This document shows, in pieces, positions 25,820 through 34,234 of a stretch of 64,000 nucleotides of DNA. The notes under the pieces are model-generated. The model was not told the origin of the DNA. It worked only from the letters and a program-made list of their open reading frames with translations, and ran no database searches. The stretch comes from UBA4615 sp046046245. GTDB taxonomy: Bacteria; Pseudomonadota; Gammaproteobacteria; Burkholderiales; Burkholderiaceae_E. How positions within the stretch are numbered: the first letter of the stretch is position 1; each line of letters starts with the position of its first letter. The DNA is taken from positions 41,073 to 105,072 of the forward strand of contig JBJOKE010000042.1 of the NCBI GenBank assembly GCA_046046245.1. The letters run 5' to 3'. The position numbers and the translations under genes are program-made.

Positions 25820-25900
25820 CGTCGGGTCTCCTCGGATCGGGGCGGCGGCGTCGCGCCGCGGTCGGGGTCTCGTCGCGCGCGGCGGATCGGCGTCCGCGCG

Positions 25901-26572
25901 TCAGCCGCGGCGCAGGTGCTGCCGGAAGAACGCCTCCGAGCGTTCGAACGCGGTGTTCGCCGCGTCCTCGTGCCAGTCCTTGTGTCCGAAGCGGTTGAAC
26001 CCGTGGCCGGCCGGATAGACGTGGCAGGCGGCGTCGGGGAACGCGACGCTGATCCTCCGCACCGTGTCCATCGGGATCAGCGCGTCGTGTTCGCCGAAGT
26101 GCAGCATCAGCGGCGCCTGCGGCCGTTCGTGCAGGTAGGGCGCGGTACGACCGCCGTAGTAGCCCACCGCCGGCAGTCCGAGCCGCGTCGCCGACAGCGC
26201 CGCCACCGTGCCGCCCCAGCAGAAGCCGACGACGCCGGTGGGCAGGCCGCCGCCCACCTGCAGCTGCGCCGCGCGGATGTCGCGCAGCGGCGCGTCCAGC
26301 CCCAGCCGGTCGACCAGCCCGCGCGCCGTGGCGGTGTCCTCGGGCGTGTAGCCGAGCTCGACGCCCGCGGGCTCGAGCCGGTCGAAGAACGCGGGGGCCA
26401 CCGCGAGCCAGCCCGCCTTCGCCCACTGCCCGGCCGCTACCCAGCGGATGTGGTCGTTGACCCCGAAGATCTCCTGCACCACCACCACGCAGCCCTTCGG
26501 GTCGCCCTCGGGCCGCGCGACGAACGCGCGCACCGAGGCGCCGTCGATCGCCTGAAGCTTCACCGTCTCCAT
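25901..26572 (-). CDS. Dienelactone hydrolase family protein
   Basis: 223-aa alpha/beta hydrolase of the dienelactone hydrolase type. The cysteine nucleophile elbow GFCWGG lies near residue 118, the acid in HFGEHDALIP near 168, and the His in YPAGHGFNR near 197; VVVQEIFGVND carries the Glu that in DLH positions the Cys. The start at 26572 (METVKLQ) follows the acyl-CoA dehydrogenase stop by 5 nt; the long upstream frame is a shadow. Soluble, standard length. Substrate unknown; likely an ester or lactone linked to the operon's catabolism. Confidence 0.88.
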   Translation of the reverse strand: METVKLQAIDGASVRAFVARPEGDPKGCVVVVQEIFGVNDHIRWVAAGQWAKAGWLAVAPAFFDRLEPAGVELGYTPEDTATARGLVDRLGLDAPLRDIRAAQLQVGGGLPTGVVGFCWGGTVAALSATRLGLPAVGYYGGRTAPYLHERPQAPLMLHFGEHDALIPMDTVRRISVAFPDAACHVYPAGHGFNRFGHKDWHEDAANTAFERSEAFFRQHLRRG

Positions 26573-26577
26573 CTGCC

Positions 26578-27732
26578 TCACCCCTCGTTGGCCAGCGCGC
26601 GGCCGATCAGGATCTTCTGGATGTCGCTCGTGCCCTCGTAGATCTGGCAGACGCGGACGTCGCGCCAGATCCGCTCGACCGGGAAGTCGGCGACGTAGCC
26701 ATAGCCGCCGTGGACCTGGATCGCGTCCGAGCAGACGCGCTCGGCCATCTCGGAGGCGAAGAGCTTCGCCATCGCCGCCTCCTTCAGGCAGGGCCTGCCG
26801 GCGTCCTTCAGCGCGGCCGCGTGCAGGATCAGCTGGCGCGCGGCCTCGATCGAGGTCGCCATGTCGGCGAGCCGGAACTGCACCGCCTGGTGCTGGAAGA
26901 TCGGCTGCCCGAAGGCCTCGCGTTCCTTCGCGTAGCGCAGCGCCGCCTCGAAGGCCGCGCGCGCCATGCCGACCGATTGCGACGCGATGCCGATGCGCCC
27001 GCCCTCGAGGCCCGACAGCGCGATCCGGTAGCCCGCGCCTTCCTCGCCCAGCAGGTTCTCCGCCGGCACGCGGCAGCGCTCGAAGCGGATCTGCGCGGTG
27101 TCGGAGGCGTGCTGGCCGACCTTCCTCTCCAGGCTCGCGACGACGTAGCCGGGCGTGGACGTCGGCACCAGGAAGGCCGAGATCCCGCGCTTGCCGGCGG
27201 CCTTGTCGGTCACCGCCATCACGATCGCCACGTCGGCGTTCTTGCCGGAGGTGATGAACTGCTTGACGCCGTCGATCACGTACTCGACGCGGCCGTCGGC
27301 CGAGACCTCGCGGCGCGCGGTGGTGCGCAGCGCCGACGCGTCCGAGCCCACGTGCGGCTCGGTGAGGCAGAAGGCGCCGAGCATCTCGCCGCGCGCGAGC
27401 GGCACCAGCCACCGCGTCTTCTGCGCGTCGTTCGCGTAGGCCATCAGGATCGAGCAGACCGGGCAGTTGTTGACCGACACGATCGTGGACGTCGCGCCGT
27501 CGCCGGCGGCGATCTCCTCGAGGATCACCGCGAGCGCGGTGTAGTCGAGGCCTGCGCCGCCCCAGCGCTCGGGCACGGCCACGCCGTAGCAGCCGAGCGC
27601 GGCCAGCCCCTTCAGCGCTGCGGCGGGAAAGGTGCCGTCGCGGTCCCAGGCGGCCGCGTCGGGCGCGACCTGCTCGGTCACGTAGGCGCGGACCGCGTCG
27701 CGGACCATCGTCAGGTCTTCGTTCGGGATCAT
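26578..27732 (-). CDS. Acyl-CoA dehydrogenase (short/branched-chain type)
   Basis: 384-aa FAD-dependent acyl-CoA dehydrogenase. Signature 1 AFCLTEPHVGSDASAL at about residue 122 and signature 2 near the C terminus, QVHGGYGYVADFPVERIWRD, then the catalytic base in CQIYEGTSDIQK (Glu about 367), the position used by short- and medium-chain enzymes. It passes electrons to ETF. Together with LiuA the operon therefore encodes two acyl-CoA dehydrogenases; this one may act on butyryl-CoA or another short/branched acyl-CoA. Precedes the hydrolase by 5 nt. Confidence 0.92.
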   Translation of the reverse strand: MIPNEDLTMVRDAVRAYVTEQVAPDAAAWDRDGTFPAAALKGLAALGCYGVAVPERWGGAGLDYTALAVILEEIAAGDGATSTIVSVNNCPVCSILMAYANDAQKTRWLVPLARGEMLGAFCLTEPHVGSDASALRTTARREVSADGRVEYVIDGVKQFITSGKNADVAIVMAVTDKAAGKRGISAFLVPTSTPGYVVASLERKVGQHASDTAQIRFERCRVPAENLLGEEGAGYRIALSGLEGGRIGIASQSVGMARAAFEAALRYAKEREAFGQPIFQHQAVQFRLADMATSIEAARQLILHAAALKDAGRPCLKEAAMAKLFASEMAERVCSDAIQVHGGYGYVADFPVERIWRDVRVCQIYEGTSDIQKILIGRALANEG

Positions 27733-27742
27733 CGTCTCGTCC

Positions 27743-28279
27743 TCAAGGGGCGGGCCTCACCAGGCCCGTGCCTTCGGCTTCCAGCGCGACGCCGGCCGGC
27801 GTGCTCGCCGTGCCGCGCGCGGTCACCACCCAGCCGCGGTGGCGCGGCCGGTAGGTCCGCGACACCACCACCCAGTCGATCGTGAGCGTGTCGCCGACGC
27901 GGACCGGCGCGCGCAGCGAGAAGCTGAAGCCCATGCCGAGCGCGTCGCGGATCACGCCGTCGTCGCGGCGGGTGAACCAGGTGGCGAACGTGCCCATCAT
28001 CGCCGACATGGTCTGCGTGCCGCTCGCGATCAGGCCGCCCACCGGCGTGGCCGCGGCGAACGCGGCGTCGTGGTGCATCGGGTTCGCGTCGCCGGCGAGG
28101 TCCGCGAAGCGACGGACGTCCTCCTCGCTCCAGCACACCGTGCGGCCGAAGCGCTCGCCGACGCGGACCAGCGCGTCGATCTCGGGCGGCACGGCGTCGT
28201 CCGGTCCGCCGGCTGCGCCCGGAACCCCGTCGTCGGCCGCGCCGGGTCGCGTCCCCGGTGTCGCGTCGTCGGCCGCCAT
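27743..28279 (-). CDS. MaoC-like (hotdog) dehydratase
   Basis: 178-aa hotdog-fold protein of the MaoC/R-specific enoyl-CoA hydratase type. An Ala/Asp/Pro-rich N-terminal tail of about 30 residues is probably disordered. The hydratase 2 core is visible at ADLAGDANPMHHDAAFAAATPVGGLIASG, containing the catalytic Asp and His. VGDTLTIDWVVVSRTYRP follows. It would hydrate trans-2-enoyl-CoA or a similar thioester next to the acyl-CoA dehydrogenase, 10 nt downstream. The ATG at 28279 lies 5 nt from the RidA stop. Confidence 0.82.
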   Translation of the reverse strand: MAADDATPGTRPGAADDGVPGAAGGPDDAVPPEIDALVRVGERFGRTVCWSEEDVRRFADLAGDANPMHHDAAFAAATPVGGLIASGTQTMSAMMGTFATWFTRRDDGVIRDALGMGFSFSLRAPVRVGDTLTIDWVVVSRTYRPRHRGWVVTARGTASTPAGVALEAEGTGLVRPAP

Positions 28280-28284
28280 CGTGA

Positions 28285-28707
28285 TCAGGCGCCCGGCTGC
28301 GGGCCCCAGTCGCGCTCGGGCGGGGCGGGGATCCGGGCGTCGACCTCGATCTCGATCCGCATCCGCGGATCGACGAGGCCGACCACCATCGCGGTCGCGG
28401 CCGGGCGGGCCGTGGCGAAGGCCTCGCCGAACAGCGGCGCCACGCGCTCGAAGTCCCCCGCGTCGGTCAGCAGGTAGCGCACCCGGACCACGTCGTCCAG
28501 CGTGCAGCCGGCCTGCGCGAGCGCGGCCGCGATGTTCGAGAGGCACTGCCGCGTCTGCGCGCGGACGTCGTCGTCGATCGCCATCGTCGCGTAGTCGAAG
28601 CCGGTGGTGCCGCTGACGTGCACGTCGCGGCCGTCGACCACCGCGCGCGAGTAGCCGGCGACCCGCTCGAAGGCCGAGCCCGACGAGATCAGCCGGCGGC
28701 CGCTCAC
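28285..28707 (-). CDS. RidA / YjgF family protein
   Basis: 140-aa RidA-fold protein (trimeric enamine/imine deaminase family). Conserved blocks are VSGTTGFDYATM near residue 31, QTRQCLSNIAAALAQAGCTLDDVVRVRYLLTD in the middle and the C-terminal IEIEVDARIP; the Arg that binds substrate carboxylate in archetypal RidA (in an R-x-A-V-E-I-E context) is shifted here to RMRIEIEVDA, so activity on 2-aminoacrylate is uncertain. The start is a GTG at 28707 overlapping the SDR stop (GTGA). Could detoxify reactive imines or have a catabolic role. Confidence 0.88.
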   Translation of the reverse strand: MSGRRLISSGSAFERVAGYSRAVVDGRDVHVSGTTGFDYATMAIDDDVRAQTRQCLSNIAAALAQAGCTLDDVVRVRYLLTDAGDFERVAPLFGEAFATARPAATAMVVGLVDPRMRIEIEVDARIPAPPERDWGPQPGA

Positions 28708-29381
28708 CACGCGATCGGCTGGCCGCGCCAGTCCAGGAAGGCGCCGCTGCGATGGGCCGTCCGGTCGGCGATCACCGCGCGCAGGCCGGTGACGCTGTCG
28801 CTGACCGCGACGTCGGCGTTCGGGCCGCCCATGTCCGTGCGGACCCAGCCCGGATGCAGCGCGAGCACGCGGATGCCCATCGGCGAGTAGTCGCAGTGGG
28901 CCAGCTTCGCGACCATGTTCACCGCGGCCTTCGAGACCCGGTAGAGCATGCCGTAGCTCGCCTGCGCCTCGGCGATCGAGCCCATCCTGCTCGACAGGAA
29001 GGCGAGCGTCCCCTGCGCCGGCGCGAGCAGGGGGGCCAGGATGGGCATCATCCGCATCGCGCCGAGCACGTTGGTGCGCATCACCAGGTCGAACTGCTCG
29101 TCGGTGGGCGGCGACTGGATGCTGCTGGTGCGCAGCCCGTAGACGCCCGCGTTGACGAGCGCCACGTCGAGCCGCTCGCCGTCGAGCTGCCAGGCGATGC
29201 CCGCGATGTCCTCGCTGCGCTGCACGTCGAGCTTGAGCGTGTTGCAGCCGAGATCGCGCAGCCGGATCCGGTCGTCCTCGCCGCGGCAGGTGGCGAAGAC
29301 GGTCCAGCCGGCCGCGCGGTACTGCGTGGCGAACTCGAGGCCGATGCCCCGCGACGCGCCCAGGACGAGGACGGTGGGCAT
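28704..29381 (-). CDS. Short-chain dehydrogenase/reductase (SDR)
   Basis: 225-aa SDR. Cofactor motif VLGASRGIGLEF (TGxxxGxG type) at residues 6-17, with an Arg after the second strand (ATCRGEDD) suggesting NADP(H). The structural ALVNAGVYG lies near 85, the catalytic Ser in LAFLSSRMG, and the Tyr-x3-Lys in YRVSKAAVNM near 150. The C-terminus is PGWVRTDMGG. Complete and of standard length. Its ATG overlaps the thiolase stop by 1 nt (TGATG). Likely an alcohol or hydroxyacyl dehydrogenase; substrate unknown. Confidence 0.88.
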   Translation of the reverse strand: MPTVLVLGASRGIGLEFATQYRAAGWTVFATCRGEDDRIRLRDLGCNTLKLDVQRSEDIAGIAWQLDGERLDVALVNAGVYGLRTSSIQSPPTDEQFDLVMRTNVLGAMRMMPILAPLLAPAQGTLAFLSSRMGSIAEAQASYGMLYRVSKAAVNMVAKLAHCDYSPMGIRVLALHPGWVRTDMGGPNADVAVSDSVTGLRAVIADRTAHRSGAFLDWRGQPIAW

Positions 29382-30577
29382 CAGGCCAGCTCGATGCCCA
29401 CGGCCGTGGCCTCGCCGCCGCCGATGCACAGCGAGGCGATGCCGCGCCTGCCGCCGGTCTTGCGCAGCGCGCCGATCAGCGTGACGATCAGCCGCGCGCC
29501 CGACGCGCCGATGGGGTGACCGAGCGCGACCGCGCCGCCGTGCACGTTGACCTTCTCGTGCGCGATGCCGTGCTCCCTCATCGCGGCCATGGCCACCACC
29601 GCGAAGGCCTCGTTGATCTCGTAGAGGTCCACGTTCGCGGTCGACCAGCCGGTCTTCGCGTAGAGCTTCTGGATCGCGCCGACCGGAGCCGTGGTGAACC
29701 ACTGCGGCTCCTGCGAGTGCGTGGCGTGCGCGACCAGGCGGGCGACCGGCTTCAGGCCGAGCTTCTCGGCGGTGGAGGCGCGCATCATCACCATCGCGGC
29801 CGCACCGTCGGAGATCGACGACGAGGTGGCGGCGGTCACGGTGCCGTCCTTGCGGAACGCGGGCTTGAGGGTCGGGATCTTCTCGACGTTCGACTTGAAC
29901 GGGCTCTCGTCCTTGTCGATCGTGACCTCGCCCTTCCTGCCCGCGACCGTCACCGGCGCGATCTCCCAGGCGAAGGAGCCGTCGCTGTTGGCGGCCTTGG
30001 CACGCTCGGTGGAGGCGATCGCGTAGCGGTCCTGCTCCTCGCGGGTGAAGGTGTACTTGCCCGCGCAGTCCTCGGCGAACTGGCCCATCGACTTGCCGCC
30101 GCCGTTCGGGGTCTTCTCGTAGGCGTCCTCGAGGCCGTCGAGCGCCATGTGGTCGAACAGCGTGGCATGGCCGTAGCGGTAGCCGCCGCGGCCCTTGAGC
30201 ATCAGGTAGGGCGCGTTGGTCATGCTCTCCATGCCGCCGGCGACGACCACGTCCTGGCTGCCCACCGCGAGCAGGTCGTGCGCGAGCATCGCGGCCTTCA
30301 TGCCCGAGCCGCAGACCTTGTTGATCGTGGTGGCGCCGGCCGACATCGGCAGGCCCGCGCCGAGCGCGGCCTGGCGGGCCGGCGCCTGGCCCTGGCCGGC
30401 GGGCAGCACGCAGCCCATGATGACCTCCTGCACCTGCTCGGGGCTCAGGCCGGCGCGCTGGACGGCGGCCCGGATGGCATGCGAGCCGAGCTGGTGGGCG
30501 GCGAATCCGGACAGCTCGCCCTGCATGGCGCCGATGGGCGTGCGGGCGACGGAGACGATGACGACGGGATCGGCCAT
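29381..30577 (-). CDS. Acetyl-CoA C-acyltransferase (thiolase)
   Basis: 398-aa thiolase. Nucleophile Cys in INKVCGSGMKA (about residue 88), the His in GGAVALGHPIGASGAR (about 349) and the second Cys in SLCIGGGEATAV (about 380). This is the acetoacetyl-CoA thiolase/degradative thiolase arrangement. In leucine breakdown it would split the acetoacetyl-CoA formed after HMG-CoA lyase and CoA transfer. Chosen start: ATG at 30577 with GAGGAG upstream. The preceding aceK ends 19 nt away. The name atoB/phaA would be a guess. Confidence 0.92.
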   Translation of the reverse strand: MADPVVIVSVARTPIGAMQGELSGFAAHQLGSHAIRAAVQRAGLSPEQVQEVIMGCVLPAGQGQAPARQAALGAGLPMSAGATTINKVCGSGMKAAMLAHDLLAVGSQDVVVAGGMESMTNAPYLMLKGRGGYRYGHATLFDHMALDGLEDAYEKTPNGGGKSMGQFAEDCAGKYTFTREEQDRYAIASTERAKAANSDGSFAWEIAPVTVAGRKGEVTIDKDESPFKSNVEKIPTLKPAFRKDGTVTAATSSSISDGAAAMVMMRASTAEKLGLKPVARLVAHATHSQEPQWFTTAPVGAIQKLYAKTGWSTANVDLYEINEAFAVVAMAAMREHGIAHEKVNVHGGAVALGHPIGASGARLIVTLIGALRKTGGRRGIASLCIGGGEATAVGIELA

Positions 30578-30596
30578 GGCGGGCTCCTCGGAGGGG

Positions 30597-32402
30597 TCAG
30601 GCTTGGGTCTCGGCCGCCGTGGCGGCCGTCGGGTGGGTCGGGGTGCGGGCGGCCGCCTCGGCGGCCTCCAGCTCATCATAGCGGTTCCGGAACCGCACCG
30701 ATTCGGGGTAAGGGAAGACGTCGTCGAAGCGGCCGGCGCGCACGTGCGCCTGCTTGCGCTGCCAGAAGGCCGCGTCGAGCAGGTCGCCGTGGTGCTGCTC
30801 GAAGACGGCGCGCACGCGCGGGTCGCCGAGCAGGAAGGTGCCGAACTCCTCGGGGAACACGTCGTTGGGCCCGACGTTGTACCAGGGCTCCGAGGACATC
30901 TCGTCCTCGGGCGTGCGCGGTGGCGGGATCCGACGGAACACGCAGTCGGTCACGTAGGCCACCTCGTCGTAGTCGTAGAAGACCACGCGGTTCTGGCGCG
31001 TGACGCCGAAGTTCTTCCACAGCATGTCGCCGGGGAAGATGTCGGCGGCGACCATCTGCTTGATCGCGTCGCCGTACTCGATCACCGCGTGCTCGCGCTC
31101 GGCGTCGGTGGCGCGCTCGAGGTAGAGGTTCAGCGGCACCATCCGGCGCTCGATGTAGAGGTGGCGGATCACCAGCGTGTCGGCGTCCTCCTCGAGCAGC
31201 GAGGGCGCGGTGGCGCGCAGCTCGGCGAGCAGCGCGGCGTCGAAGCGTGCCTTCGGGAACGGCACGTCGGAGTACTCCCAGGTGTCGGCCATCCGACCCA
31301 CCCGGTCGTGCTGCTTGACGCGCTGGTACTGCTGCTGGATGAACTCGCGGCTGACGTCCTTGTTCCGCTTGTCCTTGATGATCTTGAAGACGTAGGGGAA
31401 CGAGGGCAGCGTGAACACGCCCATCACCAGCCCCTTGATGCCGGGCGCGATGACGAACTTGTCGGTCGAGTGCTTCAGGTGCGCGAGGAAGTCGCGGTAG
31501 AAGGCGGTCTTGCCCTGCTTGTGCAGACCGAGCATGGTGTAGAGCTCGGACTCGGGCTTGCTCGGCATCAGCGACTTCAGGAAGCGCACGTAGGCCGAGG
31601 GCACCTCCATGTCGACCATGAAGTAGGCGCGCGAGAAGTTGAACAGCGCCTCGATCCGGTCGTTGCCGTGCAGGAAGGTGTCGAGGTAGAGCCGGCCGCG
31701 CGCATCCTGCAGGATCGGGATGGCGAAGGGCGTGACCTCGCCGTCGTCGATGATGCGGCCGATCAGGTAGGCGCCCTTGTTCCGGAAGAAGACCGTGCGC
31801 AGCACGTTCAGCTGGAAGTCCGAGCCGCGCGCCGGGCCCTCGGCGACCACGCCGCGCATCGCGTCGGTGACCAGCCGCAGGTCGCGGTCGATGTCGACGT
31901 AGGGGCAGGCGAGGCCGAAGTCCACCAGCATCCGGCGCAGCGCCGCGGTCAGGTCCTGCTGGCCGGGGTAGTAGCTGCGGTAGCTCGGCGGATCGCCGTC
32001 GAGCCAGTCGGTGGAGACCGCCGGCCGCACGAAGATGAAGTCGTTGTGGAAGTAGGTCCGGTGCAGCAGCTTCGCGCAGACCGAGTTGAAGAAGGTCTCG
32101 GCGAGCTCGGGCTGGCGGTGCTCGGCGAGCAGCGCGACGTAGTGGCGCTTGACCTGGTTCCAGTTGCCGTCGGCGAGTTCGGCCGCATTGAACTCGCGCT
32201 CGATCCGCTCGACCGCCTCGCGGACGCGGGCGTCGTAGAAGTCGATCCGCTCGCGGGCGAGGTGGCGGATCGCGTGCCAGTCGGCGGCCTCGTAGCGCGA
32301 CTTCGCCTGCTGCGCGTTGTAGCGGAAGAGCGCGTAGTGGCGGTCGAAGCCGGCGAGGATCGCCTCGGCGATCGCGCGGGCCTGGTCGTTGCGGCGGTTC
32401 AT
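30597..32402 (-). CDS. aceK: Isocitrate dehydrogenase kinase/phosphatase
   Basis: 601-aa bifunctional enzyme that phosphorylates and dephosphorylates isocitrate dehydrogenase, switching carbon to the glyoxylate bypass. The ATP-binding motif APGIKGLVMGVFTLPSFPYVFK is at about residues 318-340, the catalytic DIFPGDMLWKNFGVTR at about 450 and the metal-binding FYDYDEVAYVTDC at about 470. N-terminal regulatory half is complete; an Ala/Thr-rich tail extends the C terminus slightly beyond the usual 575-600. It lies between thiolase and liuA with 19-nt gaps either side, not beside aceA/aceB as in enterics. This links acetyl-CoA yield from leucine to glyoxylate-shunt control (inference). Confidence 0.96.
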   Translation of the reverse strand: MNRRNDQARAIAEAILAGFDRHYALFRYNAQQAKSRYEAADWHAIRHLARERIDFYDARVREAVERIEREFNAAELADGNWNQVKRHYVALLAEHRQPELAETFFNSVCAKLLHRTYFHNDFIFVRPAVSTDWLDGDPPSYRSYYPGQQDLTAALRRMLVDFGLACPYVDIDRDLRLVTDAMRGVVAEGPARGSDFQLNVLRTVFFRNKGAYLIGRIIDDGEVTPFAIPILQDARGRLYLDTFLHGNDRIEALFNFSRAYFMVDMEVPSAYVRFLKSLMPSKPESELYTMLGLHKQGKTAFYRDFLAHLKHSTDKFVIAPGIKGLVMGVFTLPSFPYVFKIIKDKRNKDVSREFIQQQYQRVKQHDRVGRMADTWEYSDVPFPKARFDAALLAELRATAPSLLEEDADTLVIRHLYIERRMVPLNLYLERATDAEREHAVIEYGDAIKQMVAADIFPGDMLWKNFGVTRQNRVVFYDYDEVAYVTDCVFRRIPPPRTPEDEMSSEPWYNVGPNDVFPEEFGTFLLGDPRVRAVFEQHHGDLLDAAFWQRKQAHVRAGRFDDVFPYPESVRFRNRYDELEAAEAAARTPTHPTAATAAETQA

Positions 32403-32421
32403 CGCGGACGCTCCGGCGGGC

Positions 32422-33633
32422 TCACTTCGTCTCGGAGAAGAGCTCGCGACCGATGAGCATCCGGCGGATCTCCGACGTGCCGGCGCCGATCTCGTAGAGC
32501 TTCGCGTCGCGCCACAGCCGGCCGGTGGGGTATTCGTTGATGTAGCCGTTGCCGCCCAGGCACTGGATCGCCTCGCCGGCCATCCAGGTGGCCTTCTCGG
32601 CCGAATACAGGATGGCCGCGGCCGCGTCCTTGCGCAGCGAGCGGACGTCGATGCTGCCGCCGTGCGCGCGATCGCACTGTCTGCCCACCTCGTAGACGTA
32701 GGCGCGGCAGGCCATCATCGTGCTGTACATGTCCGCGAGCTTGCCCTGCATCAGCTGGAACTCGCCGATCGGCTGGCCGAACTGCTTCCTGTCGTGCAGG
32801 TATGGCACGACCACGTCCATGCAGGCGGACATGATGCCGAGCGGGCCGCCCGACAGCACCGCGCGCTCGAAGTCGAGCCCGCTCATCAGCACGTTGACGC
32901 CGCGGCCCACGCCCTTGAGGTCGTCGCCCTCGAGGCCGCCCAGCACGTTCTCGGCCGGCACCTCGCAGTCCTGGAACACCAGCTCGCCGGTGTGGCTGCC
33001 GCGCATGCCCATCTTGTCGAGCTTCTGCGCGACCGAGAAGCCCTTGAAGGTCTTCTCGACCAGGAAGGCGGTGATGCCGCGCGGGCCGGCCTCGAGGTCG
33101 TTCTTCGCGTAGATCACCATCACGTCGGCGTCGGGGCCGTTGGTGATCCACATCTTCGAGCCGTTCAGCACCCAGCGGTCGCCCCTGAAGTCGGCGCGCA
33201 GCTTCATCGAGACGACGTCGGAGCCGGCATTGGGCTCGCTCATCGCGAGCGCGCCGATCCACTCGCCGCTCACCAGCTTCGGCAGGTACTTCTCCTTCTG
33301 CCAGCGGGTGCCGTTGCGGTTGATCTGGTTGACGCACAGGTTCGAGTGCGCGCCGTAGGACAGGCCGACGGACGCCGAGCCGCGCGAGATCTCCTCCATC
33401 GCGACGACGTGGGCGAGGTAGCCCATGTCGGTGCCGCCATAGGCCTCGGGCACCGTCATGCCGAGCACGCCGAGCTCGCCGAACTTGCGCCAGAGGTCCA
33501 TCGGGAACTGGTCGCTGCGATCGATCTCGCCGGCACGCGGCGTGATCTCGGCGGCGACGAACTGCTGCAGCGAGTCGCGCAGCATCGCGACGTCGTCGCC
33601 CAGGTCGAACTGCAATCCGGGGAGGTTCAGCAT
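32422..33633 (-). CDS. liuA: Isovaleryl-CoA dehydrogenase
   Basis: 403-aa acyl-CoA dehydrogenase. The catalytic Glu lies in LMSGLDFERAVLSGG (about residue 253), the helix-G position used only by isovaleryl-CoA and long-chain enzymes; the usual C-terminal Glu site reads KLYEIGAGTSEIRR, with Gly. VGLSYGAHSNLCVNQINRNG and ALAMSEPNAGSDVVSM are typical isovaleryl-CoA dehydrogenase blocks. Catalyses the FAD-dependent oxidation of isovaleryl-CoA to 3-methylcrotonyl-CoA, the substrate of LiuB. It follows the thioesterase gene in the LiuR-controlled operon. Confidence 0.95.
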   Translation of the reverse strand: MLNLPGLQFDLGDDVAMLRDSLQQFVAAEITPRAGEIDRSDQFPMDLWRKFGELGVLGMTVPEAYGGTDMGYLAHVVAMEEISRGSASVGLSYGAHSNLCVNQINRNGTRWQKEKYLPKLVSGEWIGALAMSEPNAGSDVVSMKLRADFRGDRWVLNGSKMWITNGPDADVMVIYAKNDLEAGPRGITAFLVEKTFKGFSVAQKLDKMGMRGSHTGELVFQDCEVPAENVLGGLEGDDLKGVGRGVNVLMSGLDFERAVLSGGPLGIMSACMDVVVPYLHDRKQFGQPIGEFQLMQGKLADMYSTMMACRAYVYEVGRQCDRAHGGSIDVRSLRKDAAAAILYSAEKATWMAGEAIQCLGGNGYINEYPTGRLWRDAKLYEIGAGTSEIRRMLIGRELFSETK

Positions 33634-33672
33634 CCGGGGTCCCTGCGTGGCTCGTGGTGTTCGGGGACGGGC

Positions 33673-34152
33673 TCAGTGCCGGACGTCGTCGCGGCCCTTC
33701 ACCGTCATCATCGTGGCCTGCATCGTCGCGACCGTGCGGGCGCGCTCGCCGTCGACGGCCACCGCGTCGCCGTCGACGAATGTTACCGTCCGCCCCGCGC
33801 GCCGGACACGACCGGTGAAGCGGAAGCGGTCGCCGGCGGCGGGTGCGAGGAAGTTGATCTTGAACTCGACCGTGAGCACGCCGGCGTCGGCGGGCATCAG
33901 CGTGGAGGCCGCATAGCCGCAGGCCGCATCGAGCACCGCGGCGAGTGCGCCGCCGTGGACGAAGCCGTGCTGCTGGGTGAGCTCGAGGTCGAAGGGCAGC
34001 TCGATCTGCGCCTCGCCGGGTGCGACCCGGGTCAGGGTCGCGCCCATCATCGACATGAACCGCTGGCGCGCGAAGGAGGCGCGCACGCGCGCCTCGTAGC
34101 CCGGGTCGGCGGGCACGGGCAGCGGGGCATCCGGGGCGAGGCGGTCGGGCAT
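33673..34152 (-). CDS. PaaI-type hotdog thioesterase
   Basis: 159-aa hotdog-fold acyl-CoA thioesterase. The signature HGFVHGGALAAVLDAACGYAAST (about residues 62-84) contains the His-Gly-Gly active-site loop, and the second strand TVEFKINFLAPAAGD is typical. First gene behind the LiuR-type operator at 34213-34234, so probably the promoter-proximal gene of the liu operon. It may hydrolyse dead-end CoA thioesters. 39 nt separate its stop from liuA. Confidence 0.87.
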   Translation of the reverse strand: MPDRLAPDAPLPVPADPGYEARVRASFARQRFMSMMGATLTRVAPGEAQIELPFDLELTQQHGFVHGGALAAVLDAACGYAASTLMPADAGVLTVEFKINFLAPAAGDRFRFTGRVRRAGRTVTFVDGDAVAVDGERARTVATMQATMMTVKGRDDVRH

Positions 34153-34212
34153 GGCGGTGGTCGGTACGGACGCGGCCGGCGCGGCCCGTCGGAACGGGCC
34201 GCTGCAGGGTAG

Positions 34213-34234
34213 TTGACGTTTACGTCAACGTCAA
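34213..34234 (-). promoter_or_regulatory. LiuR-type operator 1 (upstream of thioesterase-liuA)
   Basis: On the minus strand this reads TTGACG, then the palindromic core TTGACGTAAACGTCAA (7-bp arms, 2-bp centre). A TACCCT 17 nt after TTGACG is a candidate -10, so the operator would sit in the -35/-10 spacer as MerR activators require. It overlaps the liuR stop codon. Shares 19 consecutive nt with operator 2. Confidence 0.8.
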
